Assembly (NCBI GenBank): GCA_023415545.1
Contig: JAEZKJ010000124.1
Coordinates: 1-57,251, forward strand
DNA: 57,251 bases
DNA from: Bacteroidota bacterium
GTDB lineage: Bacteria; Bacteroidota; Bacteroidia; Bacteroidales; Bacteroidaceae
Direction: 5' to 3'
Under the pieces are notes generated by a model that saw nothing but the letters and a program-made list of their open reading frames with translations, was not told the DNA's origin and did no database searches. Every line of letters begins with the position of its first letter. The first letter of the stretch is position 1. The translations under genes and the position numbers were made by a program. This document shows, one piece after another, positions 46,946 through 56,833 of the stretch.

Positions 46946-49165
46946 TCAATACCAAATATTACCCTCTTTATCACCCATCTCAAACTCAATAGTATCACCA
47001 TTCATAATCATAGAGTGAGTGATATAGCTTTTGTCATAAGGTTTACCATTAACTTTAACCGACTGAATATATATATTCTTTTTCGATAGGTTGTTTGCAA
47101 TAACAGTAAATGTTTTGCCATTTTCAAGATGTAGTTTCATCTTGTTGAAAAGTGGTGTACCGATTTCATACTCACTGCTCACAGGGTCCACAGGATAGAA
47201 TCCCATAGCACTGAACACGTACCATGCCGACATCTGTCCACAATCCTCATTACCACATAGTCCTGCCGGAGTATTAAAATAAAGAGTGTTCATTACTTGA
47301 GATACATACTTCTGGCTCTTCCATGGCTGACGTGCCTTATTATAAAGATAAATAACATGATGGCTTGGTTCATTACCATGAGCATACTGACCAATCATAC
47401 CTGTACTGAAAATTGGAAGGTCCTTATTTTGTGAAGGAATTTGAGTAAACATACTATCCAGTTTAGCAGCAAATCTATCTTTACCACCTAACAATGTCAT
47501 CAATCCTTTCACATCATGTTGTACTGACCAAAGATATTGCCATCCGTTACTTTCACATATAGGTTCAGTATAATCTTCCGGATCGAAATTAGGCATGAAT
47601 ATACCTTTATCGTCGATTGGTTGCATAAATCCTGTAGCAGGATTAAATAGATTCTTGTATGATTTCGAACGCTCCATAAACTCATGAGCAATATCACTTT
47701 TACCCATCTTTTGAGCCATAACAGCAATACAATAATCATCGTATGCATACTCTAAACTCTTAGATAGTGACCAGTTTTCATTGTTATATTCATCCTTAAT
47801 GTTATAAGGGATATAACCAAGTTTTTTATAGATACCAATACCTCGGTATGAGTCAATATTAGCAGAAGCAACACAAGCTTCAAGAGCTTTTTCAGCATCA
47901 AAATCTCCAATACCTTTCATGTATGCATCAACAATTACAGGCACAGCATGATAACCAATCATCATATCTGTTTCACCACCCCAAAGATTCCAAACAGGAA
48001 GACGTCCATTCTGCTCATAGAAAGCGATGAACGATTTTATCATATCGTTTACACGATAAGGATCAGTATATGTTAAAAGAGGATGTTCCGCACGGTAAGT
48101 ATCCCAAAGAGAGAATGTACCGTAGTTAGTCCAGCCTTCGGCTTTATGAACTTTTTTGTCGGGACCAAAATATGAACCGTCAACATCCGAGAAGATTGTT
48201 GGAGCAAGTTTCGTATGATAAAGAGCAGTGTAGAAGTTAACAATATCATCTTTGTTATCACCTTCTACTTCGATAGTTCCTAACTCTTTATTCCACGCCA
48301 TCTTAGCATCAGCAAGATATTTATCGAAATCGTTATGTGAAGCCTCAGCATTCATATTCTTTTCTGCACCCTCCATGCTTACACTCGATATAGCTGTTGT
48401 AACAACTATCTGCTCGCCATTTTTAGTATCAAAATTGAACTGAGCAACATTTGCAGTACCCACTCTTTTTCCTTTAAGCATTATAGCTGTAGAGTCAATT
48501 TGCACAGAGTTGAAAGGTTTTGAAAATCTTGTTCTAAAGAATACTCTTTGGTCACGTGACCAACCTTCCGACATACGAAACCCCTGTATAGTATTCGAAT
48601 CGAGCACTTCAATATGTGAATCTTTAGTGAAATCCCAGTTTAAAGCCTTTTGTAAATTCAAAAATATAGCTGCTTTACCACCAGGGAATGTATAACGTTG
48701 AACACCACAACGTTCAGTTGCTGTAAGTTCAACATCAATATTGTAATCTTTAAGTTTTACTCTATAATAACCGGCACTAGCCTCCTCATCATCATGTGAG
48801 AATGTAGAATAGACACCTAATGAGCCTTCTGCTTTTTTGTATGGTATAGTTACAGGCATAAACGAGATATCGTACAAATCGCCTGCTCCCGTTCCTGAAA
48901 GATGTGTATGACTGAATCCGGCAATTGTTGAGTCCGGATAGAAATATCCGGCTATTCTATCCCATCCCGGTAACCCATTGTCAGGGCTTAATTGCACCAT
49001 GCCGAAAGGAGCTTGTGCACCCGGATATGTATTACCGGTAAAATCAGTACCTATAAATGGATTTACCAAATTTGAGTATTCTGTTTTATCGTGGTTTTGT
49101 CTGTTTGTACCACATGCTGCTAATGCAAATGCTAATACAATTGCAGGAAAAAAAGAAATTTTCAT
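46946..49165 (-). CDS. GH92 exo-alpha-mannosidase (third of three), lipoprotein
   Basis: A 739-residue GH92 enzyme with lipobox ending at Cys18 (FALAAC). The family start NPFIGTDFTGNTYPGAQAPFGMVQLSPD, the LSGTGAGDLYDISFMP loop and the motif NEDCGQMSAWYVF (about 639-651) are present. It is the first gene of the GH92 operon and has a strong promoter immediately upstream, independent of the sialidase gene that precedes it on the same strand. Confidence 0.93.
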   Translation of the reverse strand: MKISFFPAIVLAFALAACGTNRQNHDKTEYSNLVNPFIGTDFTGNTYPGAQAPFGMVQLSPDNGLPGWDRIAGYFYPDSTIAGFSHTHLSGTGAGDLYDISFMPVTIPYKKAEGSLGVYSTFSHDDEEASAGYYRVKLKDYNIDVELTATERCGVQRYTFPGGKAAIFLNLQKALNWDFTKDSHIEVLDSNTIQGFRMSEGWSRDQRVFFRTRFSKPFNSVQIDSTAIMLKGKRVGTANVAQFNFDTKNGEQIVVTTAISSVSMEGAEKNMNAEASHNDFDKYLADAKMAWNKELGTIEVEGDNKDDIVNFYTALYHTKLAPTIFSDVDGSYFGPDKKVHKAEGWTNYGTFSLWDTYRAEHPLLTYTDPYRVNDMIKSFIAFYEQNGRLPVWNLWGGETDMMIGYHAVPVIVDAYMKGIGDFDAEKALEACVASANIDSYRGIGIYKKLGYIPYNIKDEYNNENWSLSKSLEYAYDDYCIAVMAQKMGKSDIAHEFMERSKSYKNLFNPATGFMQPIDDKGIFMPNFDPEDYTEPICESNGWQYLWSVQHDVKGLMTLLGGKDRFAAKLDSMFTQIPSQNKDLPIFSTGMIGQYAHGNEPSHHVIYLYNKARQPWKSQKYVSQVMNTLYFNTPAGLCGNEDCGQMSAWYVFSAMGFYPVDPVSSEYEIGTPLFNKMKLHLENGKTFTVIANNLSKKNIYIQSVKVNGKPYDKSYITHSMIMNGDTIEFEMGDKEGNIWY

Positions 49166-49203
49166 TTGTAAAGGTTATTGTCTTTGTTATAGTTATATCT
49201 TTA

Positions 49204-49234
49204 CAAAAATAAAAACAAATATCACATTTACAAA
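49204..49234 (-). promoter_or_regulatory. Promoter of the GH92 operon
   Basis: Minus-strand TTTG (49234-49231), exactly 19 bases, then TATTTTTG (49211-49204): a full match to the Bacteroidales consensus. Predicted start is near 49197, about 32 bases before the ATG. Confidence 0.8.
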
Positions 49235-49286
49235 CGATTAACTCTTTAGCAAATCGTTATTTAAAGGTTATTATGAAAAGTATAAA

Positions 49287-50924
49287 TTAATCTTTAACTA
49301 GATCTTTTAATTTTACTCTTTGGTATGTGATATGTGCAACACTACTTTCATAAAGTATTCCTACAGTCTCCTTATCGACCATTGTAAGAGAGGAATATCC
49401 CCATCCTTCATTCTCATCCAGCATAATTTGATGTTCAGGTAACCATGTCACCCCTTTATCAAGACTCACTTTAATAGTGATATGATGTCTTCCTTTTGTA
49501 GTATCAGGATTAGAAAAAATAAGCAAATCTTTTCCTAAAATATTATCTTCTGCCTTAACATTAATTAGGCTTGCCATACATACCGGCTCACGCAAAGCAT
49601 GTCGTGATGAAGAGTGTTCAATCCAACTGTTTCCAAGATCATTGGTTATACTTACTGCACGACTACCTCCACGATTATCACGCATATTTAACATCAATAC
49701 CCCCGGTTCTATCTCGGTAACTTGTGCTTCAGTCGTATTTGTACGGGCCATATTGGTAATATGCCAGTTCTCTCCTCTATCCTTACTATACATTATCCCT
49801 GCATTAGGTACACGTGTCTCATCTATAAACTGAATTGGAAAAACTAAGGTACCATCACTCATTGTTATACCTCTTCCCGGTCCTTGAAGTAGAAAGAACC
49901 ACTCTGACTTTTTCACCTTCTCTGTAATGTTGACAGGCTTTGACCAAGTTTTCCCATCATCCTCACTCTTCACCAGCATCAACTGTCCAGTTATATATTT
50001 ATCCATACCCTGATGTGAGCTCCACCAAGAGCGCTGATTTCCCATACCATGACACCATACGGCGATAATCCAAATTGTATTTGTTTTCTCATCAACTAAA
50101 ATAGATGGATCACCAACTCCATTCTGAGCAGATGGCATACCGCCATATTCACCAAAACTCATTGGAATTCTCATCTTTTCCCAAGTCTGTCCACCATCTG
50201 TACTACGGCTAAGACCAATATCAACTCTTTCCTGAAGGTCAACGCTACTATTATATCTAACATCATATACACCTAGAAGAGTTCCTCTGTTTGTTGTCAC
50301 TAATCCCGGAATACGAAAAGCAGCAGAACCATCGTCACCTGCATGACGAACACCTACACCAAGGCGAAACTCTGTAGGATTTACGGTCACATTTTTTAAT
50401 GGAGCATTCTCTTTATCAATATTTATATTGTCAATAGAAATATTTATTTTAGAATCTATAGATGCTGTTTTCTTCATTCGAAGACTAACCCAAAAGTAGT
50501 TCATACCCGGGTATAATTTTTTATTTAACTTCAATGTTATTGTTCTATCCAACTTTTTAACCTCACCAAGCAGTAAGGAGTATGATTTGTTTGCTGAAAG
50601 AGTTTTGCCAGGGGTCATAGAAGTCATATACTCTTGAGGAGCAAAACGATTAGCATCCCTTATTTGTACAGCTTCTGTTCCTCCATAATATAATTTCAAA
50701 GATGCAATCTCTTTTAAATTAACATTTTCACCAAAAGAGAAGGTTATATTATCCATAACTCCTCCATCTTTTGTATTTAATTTAAAATATAACAGAGGAT
50801 TATCATATCTTTCAATAAGAATGGGTGTTTGTGACTCTTTTATATAGATAGTGTCATTTGCTTTCGCAAAAAGTGATATTTGCATAAAGCTAAATATCAC
50901 TAATACGATATATATTTTATTCAT
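49287..50924 (-). CDS. Exo-alpha-sialidase (neuraminidase), GH33
   Basis: A 545-residue secreted sialidase with signal peptide (about 1-22). Residues 25-180 form an N-terminal carbohydrate-binding-like beta domain. The catalytic six-bladed propeller starts with the FRIPGL motif (203-208, Arg204 of the carboxylate-binding triad). Asp-box repeats are STDGGQTW (241-248), SEDDGKTW (320-327), SKDRGENW (380-387) and TNDLGNSW (427-434), with a fifth degenerate one near 500 (SLDKGVTW). It releases terminal sialic acid from host glycans. No nan catabolic genes are in the window. It lies upstream of the GH92 operon on the same strand, separated by 121 bases with an internal promoter. Confidence 0.94.
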   Translation of the reverse strand: MNKIYIVLVIFSFMQISLFAKANDTIYIKESQTPILIERYDNPLLYFKLNTKDGGVMDNITFSFGENVNLKEIASLKLYYGGTEAVQIRDANRFAPQEYMTSMTPGKTLSANKSYSLLLGEVKKLDRTITLKLNKKLYPGMNYFWVSLRMKKTASIDSKINISIDNINIDKENAPLKNVTVNPTEFRLGVGVRHAGDDGSAAFRIPGLVTTNRGTLLGVYDVRYNSSVDLQERVDIGLSRSTDGGQTWEKMRIPMSFGEYGGMPSAQNGVGDPSILVDEKTNTIWIIAVWCHGMGNQRSWWSSHQGMDKYITGQLMLVKSEDDGKTWSKPVNITEKVKKSEWFFLLQGPGRGITMSDGTLVFPIQFIDETRVPNAGIMYSKDRGENWHITNMARTNTTEAQVTEIEPGVLMLNMRDNRGGSRAVSITNDLGNSWIEHSSSRHALREPVCMASLINVKAEDNILGKDLLIFSNPDTTKGRHHITIKVSLDKGVTWLPEHQIMLDENEGWGYSSLTMVDKETVGILYESSVAHITYQRVKLKDLVKD

Positions 50925-51093
50925 GTTATGTATAAATTAATAGTCGGATTAAAAATAGAAATTAAAACTATAAAATATATCTAATTTTATCAATCGATAG
51001 CTAAACATTAAATTGAAAGAGATATATAGTTGTTTTGTAACATAATTATAAACTTATGTTACGATAATTTAGCCTCTTTTGATTAATGAATAG

Positions 51094-51102
51094 TACATTT
51101 GC
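51094..51102 (+). promoter_or_regulatory. -7 box for GH43 pair
   Basis: TACATTTGC matches TAnnTTTGY, 34 bases before the GH43 start codon. No good -33 element at the usual spacing. Confidence 0.55.
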
Positions 51103-51135
51103 AACATAACAATAAATTCAACAAAATATATTATT

Positions 51136-52692
51136 ATGAAAAAACACATTTTTTCGCTACTACTTCTTTTTACTATTTCAGCATCTTATTCGGAAGCACA
51201 AGAGAATAGAGCGCAAAATCCAATTATTTTTGCTGATGTCCCTGATATGTCCATGCTTCGTGATGGAGATACATATTACATGAGTAGTACTACAATGCAC
51301 ATGAATCCGGGCATTCCTGTTATGAAATCAAAGGATTTAGTAAATTGGGAGTTGGTAAGCTATGCATACGATACTCTTGAGCCACTGGAAACTCTTGAAC
51401 TTGAAAATGGTAAAAATACTTATGGTAAAGGAACATGGGCAAGTTGTATTCGTAAATATGGTGATACATTCTACCTTACATCATTTGCTCAGACTACAAA
51501 TAAAACATATATCTTCACTACAAAAGATATTGAAAAAGGGCCATGGAAGAGAATTGAGTTCTCACCAAGTCTTCATGACCACACTTTTGTGATGGATAAT
51601 GGAAAAGCTTACTTTATTTACGGAGGTGGTGACCTTAGAATTGTTCAACTAAAAGATGATCTGAGTGGTATACTTCCTGAAACAGAAAAAATACTCATTA
51701 AAGAGGCTCATGCTCCTGCATCCGACAAAATTATGTTACCTGCCGAAGGTTCACAACTCTTTAAGATAGATGGTAAATATTATATCTTCAACATATGTTG
51801 GCCAAGAGGTGGCATGCGTACTGTAGTGGTTCACCGTTCGGATAGTTTGATGGGCCCATACGAAGGTAAAATGGTTCTTCAAGATAAAGGAGTAGCGCAA
51901 GGTGGATTAGTAAATACTCCTGATAACAAATGGTATGCATATCTATTCCAAGATCATGGCGCTGTAGGAAGAATCCCTTTCTTAGTTCCTGTAGAGTGGA
52001 AAGATGGATGGCCGGTTCTTGGTATAGATGGTAAAGTACCTATGGAACTAGATCTTCCTGCAAGCAAAGGATTGATACCGGGGATCGTTGCATCCGACAA
52101 TTTTACACGTAAAAAAGGTGATGCTCCTCTACCTCTTGTATGGCAGTGGAATCATAACCCTGACAACTCTCTTTGGTCTGTATCTGCAAAGAAAGGACAT
52201 CTTCGTCTTACAACAGGAAGAGTTGACAACGTAATCACTCAATCAAAAAATATTCTGACTCAACGCACCATTGGTCCTGTTTGTAGTGGTGAAACGGCTA
52301 TTGATGTGAAGAATATGAAGGAGGGTGACTTTGCCGGATTAACATTGTTCCAAAAGAATTATGGATTTGTTGGTGTGAAAGCTACTGCAGAGGGTAAATT
52401 CCTAGTTATGCACAATGCATCAACAGGTAAACCTGTTGAGGAAGTTTGCATTCCTTTAAAACAAAATAAGGTTTATCTAAAAGCATCATGCGACTTCAAC
52501 AATAGAAAAGATGAAGGATTATTCTACTATAGTTTAGATGGAAAAAACTGGAATCAGGTAGGTAATAAGCTTAAAATGGCATATACAATGCCACACTTTA
52601 TGGGATATCGTTTCGGACTTTTCAACTATGCAACACAGAATGTTGGTGGATATGTTGACTTCGACTATTTCAATATAGCTGATAAAAACTAA
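51136..52692 (+). CDS. GH43 beta-xylosidase/alpha-L-arabinofuranosidase-type enzyme
   Basis: A 518-residue secreted GH43 protein with a signal peptide (about 1-21). The five-bladed propeller starts with FADVPDMSMLRDGDTYYM; Asp37 is the likely catalytic base. PAEGSQLFKIDGKYYI carries the likely acid Glu. The C-terminal 190 residues (from about 330) form the beta-sandwich common to GH43 xylosidases (FTRKKGDAPLPLVWQWNHNPD; GLFNYATQNVGGYVDFDYF). Its partner GH43-CBM6 lies 38 bases downstream. Xylose versus arabinose specificity cannot be read from sequence. Confidence 0.9.
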   Translation: MKKHIFSLLLLFTISASYSEAQENRAQNPIIFADVPDMSMLRDGDTYYMSSTTMHMNPGIPVMKSKDLVNWELVSYAYDTLEPLETLELENGKNTYGKGTWASCIRKYGDTFYLTSFAQTTNKTYIFTTKDIEKGPWKRIEFSPSLHDHTFVMDNGKAYFIYGGGDLRIVQLKDDLSGILPETEKILIKEAHAPASDKIMLPAEGSQLFKIDGKYYIFNICWPRGGMRTVVVHRSDSLMGPYEGKMVLQDKGVAQGGLVNTPDNKWYAYLFQDHGAVGRIPFLVPVEWKDGWPVLGIDGKVPMELDLPASKGLIPGIVASDNFTRKKGDAPLPLVWQWNHNPDNSLWSVSAKKGHLRLTTGRVDNVITQSKNILTQRTIGPVCSGETAIDVKNMKEGDFAGLTLFQKNYGFVGVKATAEGKFLVMHNASTGKPVEEVCIPLKQNKVYLKASCDFNNRKDEGLFYYSLDGKNWNQVGNKLKMAYTMPHFMGYRFGLFNYATQNVGGYVDFDYFNIADKN

Positions 52693-52730
52693 TTAAGCCA
52701 TGTTGCATTATTTAAAAAGTTTATAATAAT

Positions 52731-54125
52731 ATGATAACAAATTATTCGAAGAAATTGAAATCTGCTGCAGTAGTGATGGCAGCTATCGGCTGTTCACCAC
52801 TATTTGCTCAGAATCCTATAGTTCAAACATGTTACACTACAGACCCTGCTCCTATGGTGCACGATGGCACTTTGTATCTTTATACCGGTCATGATGAAGA
52901 TAAAGCAGACTTCTTTTGGATGCAGGAGTGGAGAATATATTCAACAAAGGATATGGTAAACTGGACCGACCATGGCTCCCCTATAGCTCTTGAAACATTT
53001 TCATGGGCGGATGATAGAGCATGGGCACCTCAGTGTGTAGAACGTGATGGAAAATTTTATTTTTATGTAGGAATACATTCAAAGCTTACTAATGGTATGG
53101 CAATAGGTGTTGCTGTAGCCGATTCACCTACAGGACCATTCAAAGACGCAATTGGGAAACCACTATATGATGATGGCGAGTGGTCAAATATTGATCCTAC
53201 TGTATTTATTGATGATGATGGACAGGCATATATATGTTGGGGTAATCCGGATATCCACTTTGCTAAACTTAATAAAGATATGATATCTTTTGATGGTGAA
53301 GTAAAACATTTGGAGCAAACAGAGGAATCTTTTGGATCACCTGCAGCAAATAAGAGAGAAAAGGATGTTAAATATAAAGATCTTTATGTGGAAGGTCCTT
53401 GGATGAGCAAACATAATAGTAAATATTATTTGCTTTACGCAGCCGGTGGTATCCCTGAACATATTGCCTACTCAATGAGCGACAGCCCTGAAGGTCCATG
53501 GAAATATATGGGAGATGTTATGCCTCTTCAGGATACTAAGTCATTCACAAATCACTGTGGTGTAATTGATTTTAAAGGCAATTCATACTTCTTCTACCAT
53601 ACAGGTAAACTTCCCGGAGGTGGTGGTTTTGCAAGAAGTGCATCAGTTGAAGAGTTCAAATACAATCCTGATGGTACATTTCCACAGATTAAAGCTACTG
53701 ATGAGGGTGTAGCTCCTATTGCTACATTTAATCCTTACAGACGAGTAGAAGCTGAAACTATTGCTTTCTCTAAAGGTGTTAAGTCAGAGCCTAATGCTAA
53801 AACCGGAGTTTACATCGCAGATATTCATGATGGAGATTGGATAAAAGTAAGAAATGTAGATTTTGGAAACACATCTCCCAAACAGATAGAGGTTACTGTT
53901 GCAAGTGCTCTTCGTGGAGGTACTCTTGAGATTCATACCGATAGCATTAAAGGAGAGATGATTGCAAGTATCACAATACCTGGAACAGGAGGATGGGAGA
54001 ATTGGAAAACGATTAAGGCCAATATCTCAAAGAGTGTTACAGGAGTTCATGATATTTACTTTGTCCCAAAAGGTAGAAAAGGAGTAAAACTATTTAACTT
54101 CGACTATTGGAAATTCAATAAGTAA
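52731..54125 (+). CDS. GH43 enzyme with C-terminal CBM6
   Basis: A 464-residue secreted protein. After a signal peptide (about 1-26) the GH43 propeller begins CYTTDPAPMVHDGTLYLYTGHD, with Asp38 as likely base and the acid Glu in LYVEGPWM. Residues about 335-463 form a CBM6 module (ETIAFSKGVKSEPN; YIADIHDGDWIKVRNVDFG; final LFNFDYWKF), a module that typically binds xylan or arabinoxylan. Together with the preceding GH43 and the convergent GH127/146 gene it points to an arabinose- or xylose-containing substrate. Confidence 0.92.
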   Translation: MITNYSKKLKSAAVVMAAIGCSPLFAQNPIVQTCYTTDPAPMVHDGTLYLYTGHDEDKADFFWMQEWRIYSTKDMVNWTDHGSPIALETFSWADDRAWAPQCVERDGKFYFYVGIHSKLTNGMAIGVAVADSPTGPFKDAIGKPLYDDGEWSNIDPTVFIDDDGQAYICWGNPDIHFAKLNKDMISFDGEVKHLEQTEESFGSPAANKREKDVKYKDLYVEGPWMSKHNSKYYLLYAAGGIPEHIAYSMSDSPEGPWKYMGDVMPLQDTKSFTNHCGVIDFKGNSYFFYHTGKLPGGGGFARSASVEEFKYNPDGTFPQIKATDEGVAPIATFNPYRRVEAETIAFSKGVKSEPNAKTGVYIADIHDGDWIKVRNVDFGNTSPKQIEVTVASALRGGTLEIHTDSIKGEMIASITIPGTGGWENWKTIKANISKSVTGVHDIYFVPKGRKGVKLFNFDYWKFNK

Positions 54126-54163
54126 GTGGTAGTCAGATTAGCTATAAATTATCCATAATAAAG

Positions 54164-54203
54164 TTCGTCTCGCATTAAATCTTTCGATTGCATGCGAGAC
54201 GAA
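54164..54203. terminator. Terminator between convergent GH43 and GH127 genes
   Basis: TTCGTCTCGCAT (54164-54175) pairs with ATGCGAGACGAA (54192-54203) and is followed by TCTATTTTATT on the plus strand. Confidence 0.8.
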
Positions 54204-54209
54204 TCTATT

Positions 54210-56558
54210 TTATTCAGTAATCAATCTTACTTCGTAAATCTGTGGAGTAACTCGTGTACTACTCTTCTCTATCTTTATCACAAACTCATCACCACCTTTT
54301 ATTGATGTTGGTATTTCGAGTTCGCAAACTGAGTTTCCTGGAGTCTCAGCCGCAAATGTTCCTATTTCAATGCCATTTACAGATAGTTTAGCATCACGCT
54401 TTCCATATCCATTGTAAGTAACTCTTATTTTAGTAACATCTTTACCATTGCTCTTCATCTTATAGCTAAACCATCCCTCAGCCTCACGCCAATGTTTTCC
54501 TTCATTATCACCTGTGCGTGATCTATCCATCTCAACAAAGTGATCACTTTCAGGCTGTTGTTCTCCACAAACCACCTTATCAGCAGTAATTTTATCAAGT
54601 GCAGCTCTCTCCTTTTCCTCTTTTGCCAACTGCTCCTTTTTTGCATTAAGTTCTTGTTCAGACCATACAGGCCAGTAAACCATATATCTGGTTTCATGAA
54701 TACGATAAAATGGCTCAAGAATCATGCCTTCATATTTTTGTGGATATAATCCCGATAGTTTGAAGGTCATAGGTTTGCCATCCACTTTAGTGATGTGAGA
54801 TACTAAACTATTTTTGTCACCAATAATAGCAGGCATATCCTGAAGAGGTAGACGAGGACCTGCAGCTATATGTCCACCACGACTATCATCGGCAAAGAGT
54901 CCATCTTGATTCTGCTTTCCAAGTTGGGAAGCAAGAACGATAGGGCCATAAAGAAGAGAATAATTTGATGAGTTATCAGGTAAAACTTCGGCATGAAGAT
55001 GCATAGGTAGAGATATATTCACCTTATCACCTTTTTGCCATTCACGTTGCAAAGAGATATATCCATCTTTAATAGTTGATTTCTCAGGTTTTTCATTAAC
55101 CATAATTGTCAATTCACTCTGCTTCAACCATCCGGGAATACGAACTAAAAGTTCAAAGTTCTTCTTTCCTTTTTTAGGTGTTACAATAAATGTTGTACCC
55201 TCTTCATTAGGAAAATCTGTTTTCTGCTCGATTGTTACATTATTCCATTTAACAGTAGAAGGAATAAAAAGATTTACATATACTCCATTATCCTTATGAG
55301 CATAAATCATCTCACCATATTTTGCATGATTCTCCATACCTGAGCCTACGCAACACCAAAAGCTGGTTTGTGGTTGTGAATATACTCTATAGTGACCGGA
55401 GCGCATTGGTGTAAAGTATACAAAACCACCTTGTATAGGATCCTGAGTCGATAAAATATGATTATATAGAGCACGTTCATAGTAGTCCATATATTGAGAA
55501 TCAAGAGATGTTTGATAAAGTAACTTTGTCAAGCGGAGCATATTATAAGTATTACAAGTTTCGGGACCCTGCTCACTTGTTAACATACTACTGAAATCTG
55601 TGGATGGATGGAAATGTTCCCTTTCACTATTTCCACCAATTGAGATTGAACGGTTATTAACTACTCTGTTCCAGAAGAATTCGGCAGCACCATTCCACTC
55701 ACTATTGCCTTCAATATCTGCTATACGCTTATAACCTATTACTTTAGGGATTTGAGTATTAGCATGCATACCTGTAAGTTTATCCTCTTTGTTCAAAAGT
55801 GGTTGCAACACTAACTGATGTGAAAAACGATGTGCCAAATCAAGATATTTGTTATCATTTGTTATTGCAGCAACATCAGCAAACACTTCATTTAATCCAC
55901 CATGCTCACTGCGTAACATATCCTGTATCTGCTCATCACTAAGATTTGAGACAAGCCTCATCATCCAGTCTGTAAGCTTTATCAACATATCTTTCGCTTC
56001 TCTACTACCTGTTTGAATATATGCGTCACGAAGTCCGGCAAATGTTTTATGAATATTGTATAGAGGGACCCAACGATCATTTAGTCCAAAACCAGATGCA
56101 TTAATTTTTCCCTCCTCGATCTCCTTCCACATTTTACGACCATTAGGCACGCCACATAGATATCCATCACCGGCATTATCCTGACAACGTTTCATCTCAC
56201 TGATAACATAATCAAGACGCCCTTTAATCTCCTTATCACCAGTTGCTGCATACATAAGTGATAGTGCAGAAAGATAATGTCCACCAATATGTCCATCAAG
56301 ACCGGTATTCTCCCAATTGGTATAATTCTCAGCTTTAGGAACAAGTCCGGCTTCTTTTAAATAAGGAGCTAACAGACGATTGGGGTCAAGAGCAAGCAGA
56401 TAGCGTATATCCATATCTTCAGCATGTTTAAATGGCCCTGAAGTAATTCGTACATCACTTATTGGAAAAGTTTCAGCTTTTATCGGCAATTGAGCATCAA
56501 CATAATTTGGGAATAATGTTAATAAAGAAGCTGCGCAAATGGTTTTTAAAAGGTTCAT
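54210..56558 (-). CDS. Beta-L-arabinofuranosidase-type enzyme, GH127/GH146
   Basis: A 782-residue secreted enzyme with a signal peptide (MNLLKTICAASLLTLFPNYVDAQ). The frame extends to 56591, but a -7 box lies there and the signal peptide starts at 56558. The (alpha/alpha)6 barrel carries WENTGLDGHIGGHYLSALSLM (82-102). The zinc/nucleophile set is Glu333 and Cys335 (GPETCNTYN) and Cys402-Cys403 (FWCCVGSGMENH), as in cysteine-nucleophile beta-L-arabinofuranosidases. C-terminal beta domains follow, ending in a module about 670-780. GH127 and GH146 share these features; the GLDGHIGGHYLSALS pattern makes the GH146 branch possible. Confidence 0.9.
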   Translation of the reverse strand: MNLLKTICAASLLTLFPNYVDAQLPIKAETFPISDVRITSGPFKHAEDMDIRYLLALDPNRLLAPYLKEAGLVPKAENYTNWENTGLDGHIGGHYLSALSLMYAATGDKEIKGRLDYVISEMKRCQDNAGDGYLCGVPNGRKMWKEIEEGKINASGFGLNDRWVPLYNIHKTFAGLRDAYIQTGSREAKDMLIKLTDWMMRLVSNLSDEQIQDMLRSEHGGLNEVFADVAAITNDNKYLDLAHRFSHQLVLQPLLNKEDKLTGMHANTQIPKVIGYKRIADIEGNSEWNGAAEFFWNRVVNNRSISIGGNSEREHFHPSTDFSSMLTSEQGPETCNTYNMLRLTKLLYQTSLDSQYMDYYERALYNHILSTQDPIQGGFVYFTPMRSGHYRVYSQPQTSFWCCVGSGMENHAKYGEMIYAHKDNGVYVNLFIPSTVKWNNVTIEQKTDFPNEEGTTFIVTPKKGKKNFELLVRIPGWLKQSELTIMVNEKPEKSTIKDGYISLQREWQKGDKVNISLPMHLHAEVLPDNSSNYSLLYGPIVLASQLGKQNQDGLFADDSRGGHIAAGPRLPLQDMPAIIGDKNSLVSHITKVDGKPMTFKLSGLYPQKYEGMILEPFYRIHETRYMVYWPVWSEQELNAKKEQLAKEEKERAALDKITADKVVCGEQQPESDHFVEMDRSRTGDNEGKHWREAEGWFSYKMKSNGKDVTKIRVTYNGYGKRDAKLSVNGIEIGTFAAETPGNSVCELEIPTSIKGGDEFVIKIEKSSTRVTPQIYEVRLITE

Positions 56559-56590
56559 ATGTGTTTTTCTTAGTAATAATTGTATATCCA

Positions 56591-56598
56591 CAAAGATA
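56591..56598 (-). promoter_or_regulatory. -7 box for GH127/146 gene
   Basis: Minus-strand TATCTTTG (56598-56591) matches TAnnTTTG; predicted start is about 25 bases before the ATG at 56558. No clear -33 element. Confidence 0.55.
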
Positions 56599-56772
56599 TA
56601 TAATTAATTTTACTTTAATTGCATATTGAGTATCAGTAAACTTTACTCAAAATCATAATACAACCCTTGACTAAGGGCTCAATAAATGATAAATTAGAAA
56701 GAATTATTCTATAGTAATAACAAAAAGCTGCTATTTATTTGTAATAAATAGTTACATATCAAAGTAAAAAGG

Positions 56773-56803
56773 TTTGTATTTACTTTTTGTTTAATTATTT
56801 TTG
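56773..56803 (+). promoter_or_regulatory. Promoter of glutamine synthetase gene
   Basis: TTTG (56773-56776), exactly 19 bases, TATTTTTG (56796-56803): a full consensus match. Predicted start is about 25 bases before the ATG at 56834. Confidence 0.8.
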
Positions 56804-56833
56804 TAACAAACAACATTTTAATATAATTATACT

